DNA of 64,000 bases from JBMOPD01 sp049323615 (GCA_049323615.1 JBMOPD010000079.1:84813-148812); one strand, 5' to 3'. Numbered from the stretch's first letter, positions 8,008 to 17,080 are shown. A program made the numbers and translations. Notes: generated by a model not told the origin, from the sequence alone.

Positions 8008-8752
8008 CTGTGTCACCCTTTCCACAGGCCGGGCAGCGGGGATCCCGCATTACCCGGCGGGTGGCCCACTGCATAAAGGCCAGGTCGAAGAAAATAAGCC
8101 GGCTTTCGCCTGGCCCGCCGATGCCGGTCAGGTGGCGGATCATTTCCGCCGCGGCGATAATTCCGGCCTGGCCGGCGGCCACACCGATGACGGAGTTGTC
8201 CTGCTGCTCCGGAAAGCTCTCGTCCACCAGGCAGCCGAGGCACCCCCCGTTTCCCGGGCTGAATATCACGTAGCCGCTGAAATTCTGCACATAGGAGTGG
8301 ACGGCGGCTTTCCCGTGGCCCAGGCAGGCACTGTTGACCGCCAGCCGGTCTTTGTTGCGGTCAAAACAGTCCACCACTACCCCGCCGGAGGCCACCAGCC
8401 TTTCAATCTCCGGGGCCGTGGCGTGAATAGGCAGGGCCTCTATATTTATATCCGGGTTCAGCCTTTTCAAGGCCTCCGCCGCCGCTTCGACCTTGGGCCT
8501 GCCCACATCGGCCCGGCCGTAGAGTATCTGCCGGTTCAGGTTGCCGGGTTCCACCACGTCGCCGTCCACCAGGGTCATATTGCCCACCCCCGCCGCGGCC
8601 AGGTAAAGCGCTGCCGGGCAGCCCACCCCGCCGGCCCCCAGCAGCAAAACGTGGGCGCTGCCAAGGATTTGCTGTGTTTCCGGGCCGAAGCCGGGAATGG
8701 TCAGCTGCCTCTGCCACATTGCGCCGGATGTGTGATGACTCCATTTTTTCAT
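7985..8752 (-). CDS. ThiF/MoeB/HesA-family adenylyltransferase
   Basis: 255 residues. Nucleotide-binding GAGGVGCPAALYLAAAGVG, then the family Arg/Asn block PGNLNRQILYG. Four Cys likely bind zinc (CLGC and CPAC). Such enzymes adenylate the C-terminal Gly of a ubiquitin-like sulfur carrier. The adjacent MoaD-like gene is the natural partner and its stop overlaps this ATG. Sitting in an aldehyde oxidoreductase operon, it most likely serves pterin (tungsten/molybdenum cofactor) sulfur transfer. Function in this operon is inferred. Confidence 0.85.
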   Translation of the reverse strand: MKKWSHHTSGAMWQRQLTIPGFGPETQQILGSAHVLLLGAGGVGCPAALYLAAAGVGNMTLVDGDVVEPGNLNRQILYGRADVGRPKVEAAAEALKRLNPDINIEALPIHATAPEIERLVASGGVVVDCFDRNKDRLAVNSACLGHGKAAVHSYVQNFSGYVIFSPGNGGCLGCLVDESFPEQQDNSVIGVAAGQAGIIAAAEMIRHLTGIGGPGESRLIFFDLAFMQWATRRVMRDPRCPACGKGDTDEQGPLY

Positions 8753-9051
8753 CAGGCCGCCCCGCTGATTACGCCGAAGGACACCACGTCACCCTCTTTC
8801 AGGATGGTGTTGAGTCCGCCGGGGTAAATTTTTTTATCATTGATATCGTGGTTGTTTAAATTGGCGTTGCAGTAAAACCGGTCGCTGTACAGCGGCTTGA
8901 TAAAGCAGAGGTCCTTAAATTTATAGCCGTAGCGGGCGGTCAGGCAGTCAATCAGCCCCTGCACGGTGATACTGTCCCCGACCGTCATTTCTTCATGAAT
9001 TTTTTTGGTTAACGAGCTGACAAACCCGTAATAGCGGAGTGTGATCCTCAA
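8752..9051 (-). CDS. MoaD/ThiS-like small ubiquitin-fold protein
   Basis: 99 residues from TTG 9051 (MRITLRYYGFVSS), with GGAGG spaced correctly upstream. The ending KEGDVVSFGVISGAA has the beta-grasp tail (LKEGDVV) of the family. The canonical terminal Gly-Gly is replaced by Gly-Ala-Ala, so ordinary adenylation would require trimming or a different chemistry. The partner ThiF/MoeB-like gene follows with a one-base stop/start overlap. Confidence 0.78.
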   Translation of the reverse strand: MRITLRYYGFVSSLTKKIHEEMTVGDSITVQGLIDCLTARYGYKFKDLCFIKPLYSDRFYCNANLNNHDINDKKIYPGGLNTILKEGDVVSFGVISGAA

Positions 9052-9114
9052 GGCCGGTACCTCCGGTAATGAAATAGGAAAAAGGGGGGGCACCCGGGGG
9101 TGTCCCCGTAAGCC

Positions 9115-11040
9115 TTATTTGTTGACTTTTTCCAGGTAGGCCCGGCGGTACGGCGCCAGTTCCTCCACCAGTTCCTCCAGGCCGTATTCCACAAGGACTT
9201 CATCAACAGGGAAGCCGGTCTCATCATCCCAGCCCCGCAATTTATAATACAGCGGCCTCAGCTCGGCAAATGGGAATACCGTTCCCTTGTTGGGGCCGGC
9301 GGGCATCGGCTCGCCGGTGAAGCGTTCCGGCACCGTGTCCTCCAGCCTGCCCACCAGCAGGCGGTTCCAGTAAGCCCTCTCCAGGGTCACAATGCGGCCG
9401 CCGGTTTTGAGCAGGTCATCCACGGTGTAATCGATACCGGTGCAGGACGAAAGCAGTCTGGCCATATCGTCCGGCAGCACGGCAAAGGACCAGGAGTGGG
9501 CGAAGGTGCACATGGTCAGGCTGTCCCCCACCGCCTTCACTTCCTCCTGGTACTTCTGCATTTCGGGCTTCTTTGCCGGGGAAAGGCGGTTTTCCGCTTC
9601 GGCGGTGCCCAGTATGCTTTCCACCAGGCCGGGGTAAAACTGGCCGGTAAGCTCAAGGCAGGGCAGGCCCTGCAGGTGGTCTCCACCCCGGCGGCCCGTG
9701 CCGAAGCCGATGCCGAAGGCAAATCCGAGGCCCCGGGGGTCGTCCTGGGACATGTCATTGCCCTTGACGGTCATGGTATACTCAAAGCCGCGGTTAAAGT
9801 GCAGGGCGGCGCGGTAGGTGCCCCCGGCCAGGATATCGCCGAAACCTTCCCGGTTAACGATCATTTTAATCAGCTTGTCAACGGTTTCCTGGTCGCCCCA
9901 CTCCAGGGACAGCCCGCCGGTGTCCGCAGGTGTCAGCAGGCCCTTCTCCCAGCAATCCATGGCCCAACCGATGACGCCGCCCAGGGAGCAGGAATCCATA
10001 CCGTATTCATTCACCAGCATTGAATTATGAATGACGGACTCTATTTCCAATATCCCCAGCCTGGGGCCGACGGCGGTAAGGGTTTCGTACTCGGGGCCGC
10101 CGGTTTTTTCACCGGCGTATTTACCGGCAGGTATCTTGCTGAAGCGCCCGCAGGAGATGGGGCAGGCAAAGCACCCTTCCCGGTGGGCCAGGTAGTGGTC
10201 GCGGTGCCTCTCGCCTCTCAGCCTGTCGGCCTCGGGGTGAAAGCCGGCCTGGAAGTTGCGCCAGCAAAACCATCCCTGTTCGTAGTTGGCCGGCATGGTC
10301 AAAAGCCAGGTGCCCTGGTCGTAAAGCATCTGAACCATAATGTCGCTTTTCATTTTTTCCCGCACCCGGGCGCATACTTCGTAAAATTCCCCGGGCCGGG
10401 CCGGGCTTACCGGCCTGCTGCCGCGCACGGCCACCGCCTTCAGCTTTTTGGATCCCATTACCGCTCCCATTCCGGTTCGCCCGGCGGCCCTGGAAACATC
10501 GTTGAGGACGCAGGCGAAGCGGACCAGGTTTTCACCGGCCGGCCCGATGGCGGCAATATGTATGTCAGGGTTGTTAAGCTCTTCCTTGATCACGGCGTCT
10601 GTTTCCGACAGGGTTTTCCCCCAGATGTGGCCGGCGTCCCGAATCTCCACGTTGTCGTCGTCAATCCACAGGTATACCGGTTTTTCCGACTTGCCCTGAA
10701 TAACCAGCTGGTCATAACCCGCATATTTCAGCTCGGCACCCCAGTGACCGCCCATGTTGGCGTCCCCGAAGCCGCCGGGGTACTGCAGGGGTGACTTGGA
10801 AGTAATGGTGGTGCGCCCGCTGGAAGGAGAAAAGGTGCCCGTCAGGGGGCCGACGCCGAAGATAAGGCGGTTTTCGGCGTCAAAGGGGTCAACCCCGGGC
10901 CCCACCTCTTTGTACAGCAGGGCCGAGTTAAAACCCCTGCCGCCCAACCACTTGCTTCTGTATGCCGCGTCGATGGCCTCCACGGTTATTGTTCCCGAAG
11001 ACAGATCAACCCTCAGTCTTTTGCCGTTCCAACCGTACAT
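9115..11040 (-). CDS. aor: Aldehyde:ferredoxin oxidoreductase (tungsto-/molybdopterin)
   Basis: 641 residues, full length for the family. The N-terminal pterin-binding domain has KWLGGRGFNSALLYKEV, FGVGPLTGTFSPSSGRTTIT and FGDANMGGHWGAELKYAGYD. AAGRTGMGAVMGSKKLKAVA is a strong signature. The 4Fe-4S ligands are CFACPISCGRF in the middle and probably the Cys in DSLTMCTF nearer the C-terminus. The enzyme oxidises aldehydes to acids, or reduces acids, using low-potential electrons. The start overlaps the stop of the ferredoxin-like gene upstream. Downstream NuoEFG-like genes imply NAD(H) as a second electron partner. Confidence 0.93.
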   Translation of the reverse strand: MYGWNGKRLRVDLSSGTITVEAIDAAYRSKWLGGRGFNSALLYKEVGPGVDPFDAENRLIFGVGPLTGTFSPSSGRTTITSKSPLQYPGGFGDANMGGHWGAELKYAGYDQLVIQGKSEKPVYLWIDDDNVEIRDAGHIWGKTLSETDAVIKEELNNPDIHIAAIGPAGENLVRFACVLNDVSRAAGRTGMGAVMGSKKLKAVAVRGSRPVSPARPGEFYEVCARVREKMKSDIMVQMLYDQGTWLLTMPANYEQGWFCWRNFQAGFHPEADRLRGERHRDHYLAHREGCFACPISCGRFSKIPAGKYAGEKTGGPEYETLTAVGPRLGILEIESVIHNSMLVNEYGMDSCSLGGVIGWAMDCWEKGLLTPADTGGLSLEWGDQETVDKLIKMIVNREGFGDILAGGTYRAALHFNRGFEYTMTVKGNDMSQDDPRGLGFAFGIGFGTGRRGGDHLQGLPCLELTGQFYPGLVESILGTAEAENRLSPAKKPEMQKYQEEVKAVGDSLTMCTFAHSWSFAVLPDDMARLLSSCTGIDYTVDDLLKTGGRIVTLERAYWNRLLVGRLEDTVPERFTGEPMPAGPNKGTVFPFAELRPLYYKLRGWDDETGFPVDEVLVEYGLEELVEELAPYRRAYLEKVNK

Positions 11041-11516
11041 CAGTGTTCACCGCCCTCTATAACTTTTTTGTAAAACTGCCTTCTCCTGGCCATCAGGGAT
11101 TGGTCCATGGTGGTGTAACTGAGGGCGCCCGAGGGGCAGAACCTGGTGCAGGCAGGGTCCCCGTCGCAGAGATCGCACTTGATGGCGGTGCGTTTTTCGG
11201 GGTGGAAAATTGCCTGGCCCATGGGACACACCATTGAACAGGCGCGGCAGCCTATGCACTTGTTTTCATCCATTATTAAGGCGCCGGTTTCGGCTTGGGC
11301 GGAAACCGCGCCCACCGGGCAAACCAGCATGCAATAGGGGGTGGTGCAGTTTGCGCAGGTTGCCGGAACACTTATTCCCTGCGCCTCCCACTTGATCACC
11401 CGCACCCTGGACAACCGGGGGCTGCACTTGCCTTCATGCACCAGGGAACAGGCCATTTCACACGTCCGGCAGCCGGTACACTTGCCGGCATTGACCACAA
11501 GAGTTTTCAAGGCCAA
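11040..11516 (-). CDS. 4Fe-4S ferredoxin-type electron-transfer subunit of AOR
   Basis: 158 residues from TTG 11516, which has GAGGTG six bases upstream; GTG 11525 lies within that ribosome site. Four Cys clusters: CTGCRTCEMACSLVHEGKC, CANCTTPYCMLVC, CIGCRACSMVC, and CDLCDGDPACTRFC, the pattern of HycB/DmsB-like four-cluster subunits. First gene of the AOR operon; the stop overlaps the aor start. It likely links the AOR active site to the NADH-binding module. Confidence 0.9.
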   Translation of the reverse strand: MALKTLVVNAGKCTGCRTCEMACSLVHEGKCSPRLSRVRVIKWEAQGISVPATCANCTTPYCMLVCPVGAVSAQAETGALIMDENKCIGCRACSMVCPMGQAIFHPEKRTAIKCDLCDGDPACTRFCPSGALSYTTMDQSLMARRRQFYKKVIEGGEH

Positions 11517-11529
11517 TATGGTCACCTCA

Positions 11530-11980
11530 CATTTTTTGTAATGCGTTGTAAAAATTTTACAGGCCTGTCATGGTTGTTATGGTTTTTGAATGCCGGTCGT
11601 CAAGGTTCTGATATAGTTCACCTCCCAATCAATTAAATAGTTTATAATTTCTGACAATGGCCGCAGGGATGTCGCACCATACAAAGCCCTATTCGGAAAA
11701 TTCCTTGTAGGATCATGCTGATCCGGTAAACAGATATGTTTATGGTTTATAATGACAAGCAAATTGAGTTCCATCCGGTAATAACGGTATTAAGACCCGT
11801 ATTATCCCAAATCCCATTTGGCCGGTAAATATTTGAACCGCTTTTTTAGTGATGGATGGAGTTGTTAGCTGTATTCGAATCTTTGGCGGTAAAGAAAAAA
11901 TTTACAGGAATGTACCACCCGGGCATAAAAATGTACCATACAGGAAAGGTTCCGATAAATAATTGCGCAGAATTATGCTA
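11530..11980. other. Intergenic stretch, no convincing gene
   Basis: About 450 AT-richer bases upstream of the AOR operon. It should hold that operon's minus-strand promoter, but no unambiguous -35/-10 pair was found. Near 11911-11940 the word atgtacca occurs twice (tgtaccacccgggcataaaa, then aatgtaccatac), possibly an old insertion end. Confidence 0.5.
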
Positions 11981-11981
11981 A

Positions 11982-12191
11982 TTGTCCGGGGTGGTCATCT
12001 CCACCAACCTGAACCGCGACAGCGACCGGAAAGTGGTCCAGGAATTTATCAAAAACTACAACCGGAAGTACGGCTACAAGCCACTTAAACAATTAACTGG
12101 GAGCTTCAGTTGGGATATGGCGCGTCTGGAAGAATTAACAAGGGGGGCACTGGTTAAGGGCATCCTGGGGTTATCTCCAAATAATATATAG
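11982..12191 (+). pseudogene. Fragment resembling a branched-chain amino acid periplasmic binding protein
   Basis: The frame translates to NLNRDSDRKVVQEFIKNYN followed by RKYGYKP. This recalls the segment of Leu/Ile/Val-binding (PBP type 1) proteins where an Asp-rich turn precedes VxxFxxxYxxKYG. Only ~69 residues remain, with no signal peptide or ligand-binding core, so it is treated as debris. The assignment rests on one motif and is weak. Confidence 0.3.
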
Positions 12192-12213
12192 TCACTTCCC
12201 GGCGGCCTGATAT

Positions 12214-13164
12214 TTATAAACGCAATACCCTCTGAAGTAAATTCCAAATTAGCTGGTGTTCCAAACCCAAACGCCATACCCCTATACCCGGTATGCTTTC
12301 TTGTAAGGCAAAATTTAATTTGACCGAGAAGCTGGTTACATCTTCAAACCACACTATATGTCTAACACCATTTTCCACATAGGTGTAAGTTAACTCTTGC
12401 GCCTCTTGATCATACCGGATTGTAGCCCCGTATCGAACAGCAAGGTCTACAGCTTCTTTATAGGATAGTTCCACAGGCAGTTCGGTGCGCGGAGACCAGT
12501 CACGGCCGTACACCGCCATTCCCATACGGATCTTCTGCCGTGGCATAACGGATAGGGCGTAAGCCATAACCCGCCGGACCCACCCGATGGAAGCAATGGG
12601 CCCGGGTTCGGCCACGTGTTCGTCATAGGCCAGTACGTAAACCTGGTCGCTGTAGCGGGACAGATCAGGGTAACTGAAAGCTCCTGAAAAAGGATGAGTG
12701 GGATCATCATATAGTTCAGGTGGCACAGAAATGGTGACCAAAAATCCATATGGTTTAACGGTCTGATAAAGTTCGGCCATGAACCTTGTCATAAAAGGTC
12801 GGTCTTCAGGGGGAACGAATTCAAAATCTATATTTACCCCGAAAAACCTCTTGGCCATAAGCATATTTAGAATATTGGATACCAGAGCCCGGCGTAGACT
12901 CTCGGTGGTTAATAACCGGTGAATTAGAGGGCCGTATTGGCGGCTGGCATAATTGTGGATTATGGCCAGTACGGGCAGGCCAAGCTGCCGGATAAGAGCC
13001 ACAGTTTCCGCATCAGACGTGTCAACCAGGCTTCCTTGCTCGGTTACTCCAAACCAGAAGGGGATCAGGTAGGTAATATCTCTACCGTGAATTCGAAGAT
13101 CCTCCAAGGCTTTTGGTTCTGTCACATAATACCAGTTGTTTTCAAAATGGTGTGACTGCTGCAT
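12214..13164 (-). CDS. Glycoside hydrolase family 18-type protein, no signal peptide
   Basis: 316 residues from ATG 13164 with GGAGGAGG upstream. The TIM-barrel catalytic strand reads FGVNIDFEFV: the usual DxxDxDxE is present only as N-I-D-F-E, keeping the acid Glu but losing the first Asp. DQVYVLAYDEHV and KIRMGMAVYGRDW match later barrel strands of the spore-associated YaaH/YdhD group. No LysM repeat is seen, unlike most of that group. A role in spore cortex or wall turnover is an inference. It stands alone between intergenic stretches. Confidence 0.8.
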   Translation of the reverse strand: MQQSHHFENNWYYVTEPKALEDLRIHGRDITYLIPFWFGVTEQGSLVDTSDAETVALIRQLGLPVLAIIHNYASRQYGPLIHRLLTTESLRRALVSNILNMLMAKRFFGVNIDFEFVPPEDRPFMTRFMAELYQTVKPYGFLVTISVPPELYDDPTHPFSGAFSYPDLSRYSDQVYVLAYDEHVAEPGPIASIGWVRRVMAYALSVMPRQKIRMGMAVYGRDWSPRTELPVELSYKEAVDLAVRYGATIRYDQEAQELTYTYVENGVRHIVWFEDVTSFSVKLNFALQESIPGIGVWRLGLEHQLIWNLLQRVLRL

Positions 13165-13395
13165 CTGCCGAACCTCCTCCCTTTATATGTTCCAACACCA
13201 GAAATGATGAAACATAAGAAAATACCTTGTTGCCAATAGCCCTTGCCCTGACGATAGGCTGCCCGATATGGTCGAACGACAACGATCTAAAGGACTTTGG
13301 AGAAGTTAAGGTTTAAACTGCGGCTATTATGTTAAAGTGGTTGGAGGGAAAAATAAACCTCCCAGAATAAACAATCCTTACCAGGTTAGGTCCCT
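13165..13395. other. Intergenic stretch, no gene seen
   Basis: About 230 bases upstream of the minus-strand GH18 gene. It should contain that gene's promoter. Nothing coding or clearly structured was recognised. Confidence 0.5.
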
Positions 13396-13397
13396 GC

Positions 13398-13436
13398 CAA
13401 AAAGGCTGCTGGCGTCTGTGTCAGCAGCCTTTGGCT
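13398..13436 (-). terminator. Intrinsic terminator of the P-loop ATPase gene
   Basis: On the minus strand AAAGGCTGCTG pairs with CAGCAGCCTTT and is followed by TT, immediately after the ATPase stop at 13441. Confidence 0.8.
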
Positions 13437-13440
13437 CGGT

Positions 13441-14553
13441 TTATTTATACTCCTCCGCCAGATCCAGGATGCGGGCCAGGGTCTTTTCCCGGCGGGCGTT
13501 TATTTCGTCAAAATTCATGTAGGGTACGTAGAAGGTCTCCATGCGGTCGTGTTCGGCCTTGGCCTTGGCGATGAAGTCCACGGCCAGCTCCATGCACCGG
13601 CGGTACATCTCCCGGGCGGTGGTCTTTTCGGCCAGGTACTGGGTGTTCAGCACCGGGTTGACGAACTGCATGGTGTCGATGACCCGGTCTCCTTCCCGGG
13701 GCTTGTAGAAGTGGGGCTCCACCGAGTTGATCACCGCCGTGTCCAGGGCCGGGATGATCAGGTGGTCTATGTTGTCCGGGGTGAGGGCGCAGTGGTAAGC
13801 CTCCACGTTGAACCCCCGCATCATGGCCGAGTCCATGAGCCTTTTCACCAGGGTGGTCTTGCCGGTGCCGTCGTCGCCGCTGATGATGAACCGCCTGCCC
13901 AGATGGTCCACCACGGTGTCCAGGTGGCTCACCGACCCGTCCGGGGTAATGGCGGTGATGAAGAGGCGCCTGGCCCTGGGCTTGTCGGTCTGCCGCCGGT
14001 GGCCCTCGAATATCTCGTGGGTCAGCTCCAGGCACATGTTGTCCAGGGCGCCCACGTCCAGGGCCCTGGTGTCCTGGTAGTAAGACTCCACCTGGTCGAG
14101 AAAAATCTTGGCGCTGGCCAGGTACCCGTATGCCCGGCGGAAAAGCCTGCCCACCTCGCGGTTGGCTTCCAGGATCTCCTGCTTGTTTCCCACCAGGCCC
14201 CTGGCGTTCCAGTGGTCCCCCAGGTGGATTATCTCATCCACCGCCCCCGGGTTCTTGGGATCTACAATGTGCGGAGCGGTGCCGTCCAGCAGGGCAACCC
14301 GGATGGCCGGTATCACCACCCCGTCCAGAGAGCCGTTGTCCGAGGAGCAGCAGTGGAATTCCACGTCGTACCCCCTTTCCAGCATGGACTCCCCGATTTT
14401 TCTCATGAATGTGGATTTTCCAACCCCCGGCCCGCCCTTGATGACAAAGATCCTGGTGGCTTCCTGGTTGTCAATGATGTAGTCATAAAATGAATAAAAA
14501 CCCTTGCTGGTGTTTCCGCCGGGAAAAACCTTTTTAATCCTGCCAATGCCCAT
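13441..14553 (-). CDS. Tandem P-loop ATPase (PRK06851-like)
   Basis: 370 residues with two Walker A motifs: GGPGVGKST in the first half and GDDGTGKTT in the second, each followed by a similar layout (FHCCSSDNGSLDGVVIPA; YHCALTPDNIDHLIIPALD). This internal duplication is the mark of an uncharacterised ATPase family found in Firmicutes. Substrate unknown. Single-gene unit with its own terminator. Confidence 0.8.
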   Translation of the reverse strand: MGIGRIKKVFPGGNTSKGFYSFYDYIIDNQEATRIFVIKGGPGVGKSTFMRKIGESMLERGYDVEFHCCSSDNGSLDGVVIPAIRVALLDGTAPHIVDPKNPGAVDEIIHLGDHWNARGLVGNKQEILEANREVGRLFRRAYGYLASAKIFLDQVESYYQDTRALDVGALDNMCLELTHEIFEGHRRQTDKPRARRLFITAITPDGSVSHLDTVVDHLGRRFIISGDDGTGKTTLVKRLMDSAMMRGFNVEAYHCALTPDNIDHLIIPALDTAVINSVEPHFYKPREGDRVIDTMQFVNPVLNTQYLAEKTTAREMYRRCMELAVDFIAKAKAEHDRMETFYVPYMNFDEINARREKTLARILDLAEEYK

Positions 14554-14745
14554 GTGTTCTTAACCTCCCCGTTAAGAGCCTTCATAAAATGGCCGTGAAC
14601 ATCCCGTCCATCCTGTGGCCCGGCCCCGCAGCAGTGTTTCCGCCCGGGCCAATACTTTAATATATGCGGGTACGGGCTGATGTGACATTGGCCTGGCCTT
14701 CATCAACCCGCAAGAAATAATAAGACTGACTTTAACCAATCTGTA

Positions 14746-14775
14746 TTGACATAAAAAATACATATAGACTATAAT
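14746..14775 (+). promoter_or_regulatory. Promoter of the thi operon
   Basis: TTGACA (14746-14751), 18-base spacer, TATAAT (14770-14775), placed just before the TPP riboswitch. Both hexamers are consensus. Confidence 0.85.
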
Positions 14776-14792
14776 CTACCTAACTGCCAAGC

Positions 14793-14890
14793 TGAATAGT
14801 TTGCTAGGGGTGCCGCCAGGCTGAGAGAGAATGATCTCAACCCTTTGAACCTGATTTGGGTAATGCCAACGTAGGGAAGCAGAAGCTGTA
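14793..14890 (+). ncRNA. TPP (THI-box) riboswitch
   Basis: Contains ctaggggtgccgccaggctg and tgagagagaatgatctcaac, then accctttgaacctgatttgg and gtaatgccaacgtagggaag, the conserved THI element. Downstream a pairing of ctgtactg with cagtacag (14886-14920) precedes a terminator, consistent with transcription attenuation of thiSGHFE when thiamine diphosphate is plentiful. Confidence 0.97.
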
Positions 14891-14933
14891 CTGTTGCCGT
14901 GTTGTTCATTTTCAGTACAGTTTCAATGAAGTT

Positions 14934-14960
14934 AAGCTTACCCGGGGGTAAGCTTTTTTT
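14934..14960 (+). terminator. Riboswitch-controlled terminator ahead of thiS
   Basis: aagcttaccc pairs with gggtaagctt and is followed by a run of T. It lies between the TPP aptamer and the thiS ribosome site. Confidence 0.9.
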
Positions 14961-14983
14961 GCGGGTAAAAGGAGCGCAGGGTG

Positions 14984-15184
14984 ATGAAAATTATTTTAAA
15001 CGGAAAGGAAGAAATTATACCGGCAGGCACCACGGTGGAGAGGTTGGTTTCGGCCAGAGGTCTCATTCCCGATCACATCATCGTGGAATACAATTGCGAC
15101 CTGGTGAAAAAAGAGACCTGGCCGGGGATTGTGCTTAAGGAAAATGACCGGCTTGAGATTTTAAGATTTGTCGGGGGAGGTTGA
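14984..15184 (+). CDS. thiS: Sulfur carrier protein ThiS
   Basis: 66 residues, opening MKIILNGKEEIIPAGTTVER and ending RFVGGG, the Gly-Gly tail that is thiocarboxylated. ATG 14984 preceded by AAAAGGAG; GTG 14981 is also possible. First gene of thiSGHFE behind the TPP riboswitch. It donates sulfur to the thiazole ring made by ThiG. Confidence 0.95.
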   Translation: MKIILNGKEEIIPAGTTVERLVSARGLIPDHIIVEYNCDLVKKETWPGIVLKENDRLEILRFVGGG

Positions 15185-15188
15185 AAAA

Positions 15189-15959
15189 GTGGCGGATGTT
15201 CTTAGAATCGGGGGACAGGAGATAACCAGCCGGCTGTTCCTGGGAACGGGCAAGTTATCTGCCAACAGGTTGATTCCCGAAGTGGTAAAAGCCTCGGGGG
15301 CTCAGGTGGTGACAGTGGCTTTAAGAAGGGTAGACCTGGAGTACGAGGAGGAAAATATAGCCTCTTACGTGCCGAAGAACTGCATCCTGATGCCCAACAC
15401 CTCCGGGGCCAGAAACGCCGCGGAGGCGGTCCGCATAGCCAGGCTGGCCAGGGCCGCCTGCGGCGGCAACTGGATTAAAATCGAGGTGATCACAGACAAC
15501 AGGTACCTGCTCCCTGATAATTACGAGACCGTAAAGGCCACCGAGATCCTGGCCGCCGAAGGCTTTGTGGTGCTGCCTTACATGAGCCCGGACCTGATGG
15601 TGGCAAAGAAGCTGGTGAAGGCGGGGGCGGCGGCGGTGATGCCCCTGGGGGCCCCCATCGGCAGCAACCGGGGGCTTAAAACCAGGGAACTGATCAGGAT
15701 TTTAATAGATGAAATTCCCCTGCCCATCATTGTGGACGCCGGGATCGGGCGGCCCTCCGAGGCGGCGGAGGCCATGGAGATGGGGGCGGCGGCGGTGCTG
15801 GTGAACACGGCCATAGCCACCGCCGGCGACCCGGTGGCCATGGCCCGGGCCTTCGGCCTGGCCGTTGAGGCCGGACGCATGGCCCACCTGGCCGGGCCGG
15901 GGGAAACCGTGGAGTACGCCAGGGCCTCTTCGCCCCTGACCGGATTTTTACGGGATTAA
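15189..15959 (+). CDS. thiG: Thiazole synthase ThiG
   Basis: 256 residues from GTG 15189, which has GGGGGAGG eight bases upstream; GTG 15168 lies inside thiS. Blocks typical of ThiG: SRLFLGTGKLS, VTVALRRVDL, LMPNTSGARNAAEAVRIARL, WIKIEVITDNRYLLPDN, VMPLGAPIGSNRGL and VDAGIGRPSEAAEAMEMGA. The Lys in IKIEVI is the conserved Schiff-base residue. It condenses deoxyxylulose phosphate, dehydroglycine and ThiS thiocarboxylate. Confidence 0.97.
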   Translation: MADVLRIGGQEITSRLFLGTGKLSANRLIPEVVKASGAQVVTVALRRVDLEYEEENIASYVPKNCILMPNTSGARNAAEAVRIARLARAACGGNWIKIEVITDNRYLLPDNYETVKATEILAAEGFVVLPYMSPDLMVAKKLVKAGAAAVMPLGAPIGSNRGLKTRELIRILIDEIPLPIIVDAGIGRPSEAAEAMEMGAAAVLVNTAIATAGDPVAMARAFGLAVEAGRMAHLAGPGETVEYARASSPLTGFLRD

Positions 15960-15979
15960 GAAAAAAAGGGATGACCGTG

Positions 15980-17080
15980 ATGAGTTTTTACAAGGAACGC
16001 CAAAGATACGACGACTTCGATTTTGAGGGCTTTTTCCGGGGGGTTACCGGCGCCGACATCAAGAGGATAATGGCCAAACAACGGCTTACCGAAAGGGACT
16101 ACCTGGCCCTGCTGTCACCCCGGGCGGAAGACCACCTGGAGGAGATGGCCCAAAGGGCCCACTGCCTTACCATTCAGCACTTCGGCCGGGTGATCTTCCT
16201 CTACACCCCGCTGTACCTGGCCAACCACTGCGTAAACCACTGCGTCTACTGCGGGTTCCGGGTTCAAAACCGGCTGGAAAGAAAAAAGCTCACCCCCGCC
16301 GAGGTGGGGAAAGAGGCCAAAATTATCGCCGCCACCGGTCTTAAACACATCCTCATCCTCACCGGGGAGTCCAGGAGGGAGTCCCCCGTTTCTTACATCA
16401 GGGAATGCGTGGAGATTTTGAAAAGGTACTTTACTTCCATCAGTATTGAAATATATCCGCTGGAAGAAGAGGAGTACGCCGCCCTGATCTCCGCCGGGGT
16501 GGACGGACTGACCATCTACCAGGAGGTCTACGATGAGCAGGTCTACGCCGAACTTCACCCGGCGGGACCGAAGCGGAATTACCGCTTCCGGCTGGAAGCG
16601 CCGGAGCGGGCCTGCAGGGCAGGGATCAGGACGGTCAGCGTGGGCGCCCTGCTGGGACTGCACCAGTGGCGGACTGAGGCTTTTTATACCGGCCTGCACG
16701 CCAATTACCTGCAGAATATGTTTCCGGAGGTGGAAGTCAGCATTTCCCCGCCCCGGATGCGGCCGCAGCTGGGCGGCTTCCAGCCCCGGGTCAGGGTAAG
16801 CGATAAAAATCTGGTGCAGTACATGCTGGCGTTCAGGCTTTTCATGCCCCGGGGAGGGATCACCATTTCCACCAGGGAGCGGGCGGAAATGCGGGATCAC
16901 CTGATCAGGCTGGGGACCACCAGAATGTCCGCCGGTTCCTGCACTGCGGTGGGCGGACGGATTGAACAGCAATCCACCGGTCAATTCGAGATATCAGACG
17001 ACCGCAGTGTGGCCGACATAGCGCGGATGATCTATTCCCGGGGCTATCAGCCGGTATATAAAGACTGGCAGATGATCTGA
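15980..17080 (+). CDS. thiH: Dehydroglycine synthase ThiH (radical SAM)
   Basis: 366 residues from ATG 15980; ATG 15971 is an alternative. The radical-SAM cluster is CVNHCVYCGF (C-x3-C-x2-C). GESRRESPVSYIRECVE, SISIEIYPLEEEEYAAL and ISPPRMRPQLGG are ThiH-specific. It splits tyrosine to dehydroglycine for the thiazole ring, an oxygen-independent route that fits an anaerobe. Confidence 0.96.
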   Translation: MSFYKERQRYDDFDFEGFFRGVTGADIKRIMAKQRLTERDYLALLSPRAEDHLEEMAQRAHCLTIQHFGRVIFLYTPLYLANHCVNHCVYCGFRVQNRLERKKLTPAEVGKEAKIIAATGLKHILILTGESRRESPVSYIRECVEILKRYFTSISIEIYPLEEEEYAALISAGVDGLTIYQEVYDEQVYAELHPAGPKRNYRFRLEAPERACRAGIRTVSVGALLGLHQWRTEAFYTGLHANYLQNMFPEVEVSISPPRMRPQLGGFQPRVRVSDKNLVQYMLAFRLFMPRGGITISTRERAEMRDHLIRLGTTRMSAGSCTAVGGRIEQQSTGQFEISDDRSVADIARMIYSRGYQPVYKDWQMI

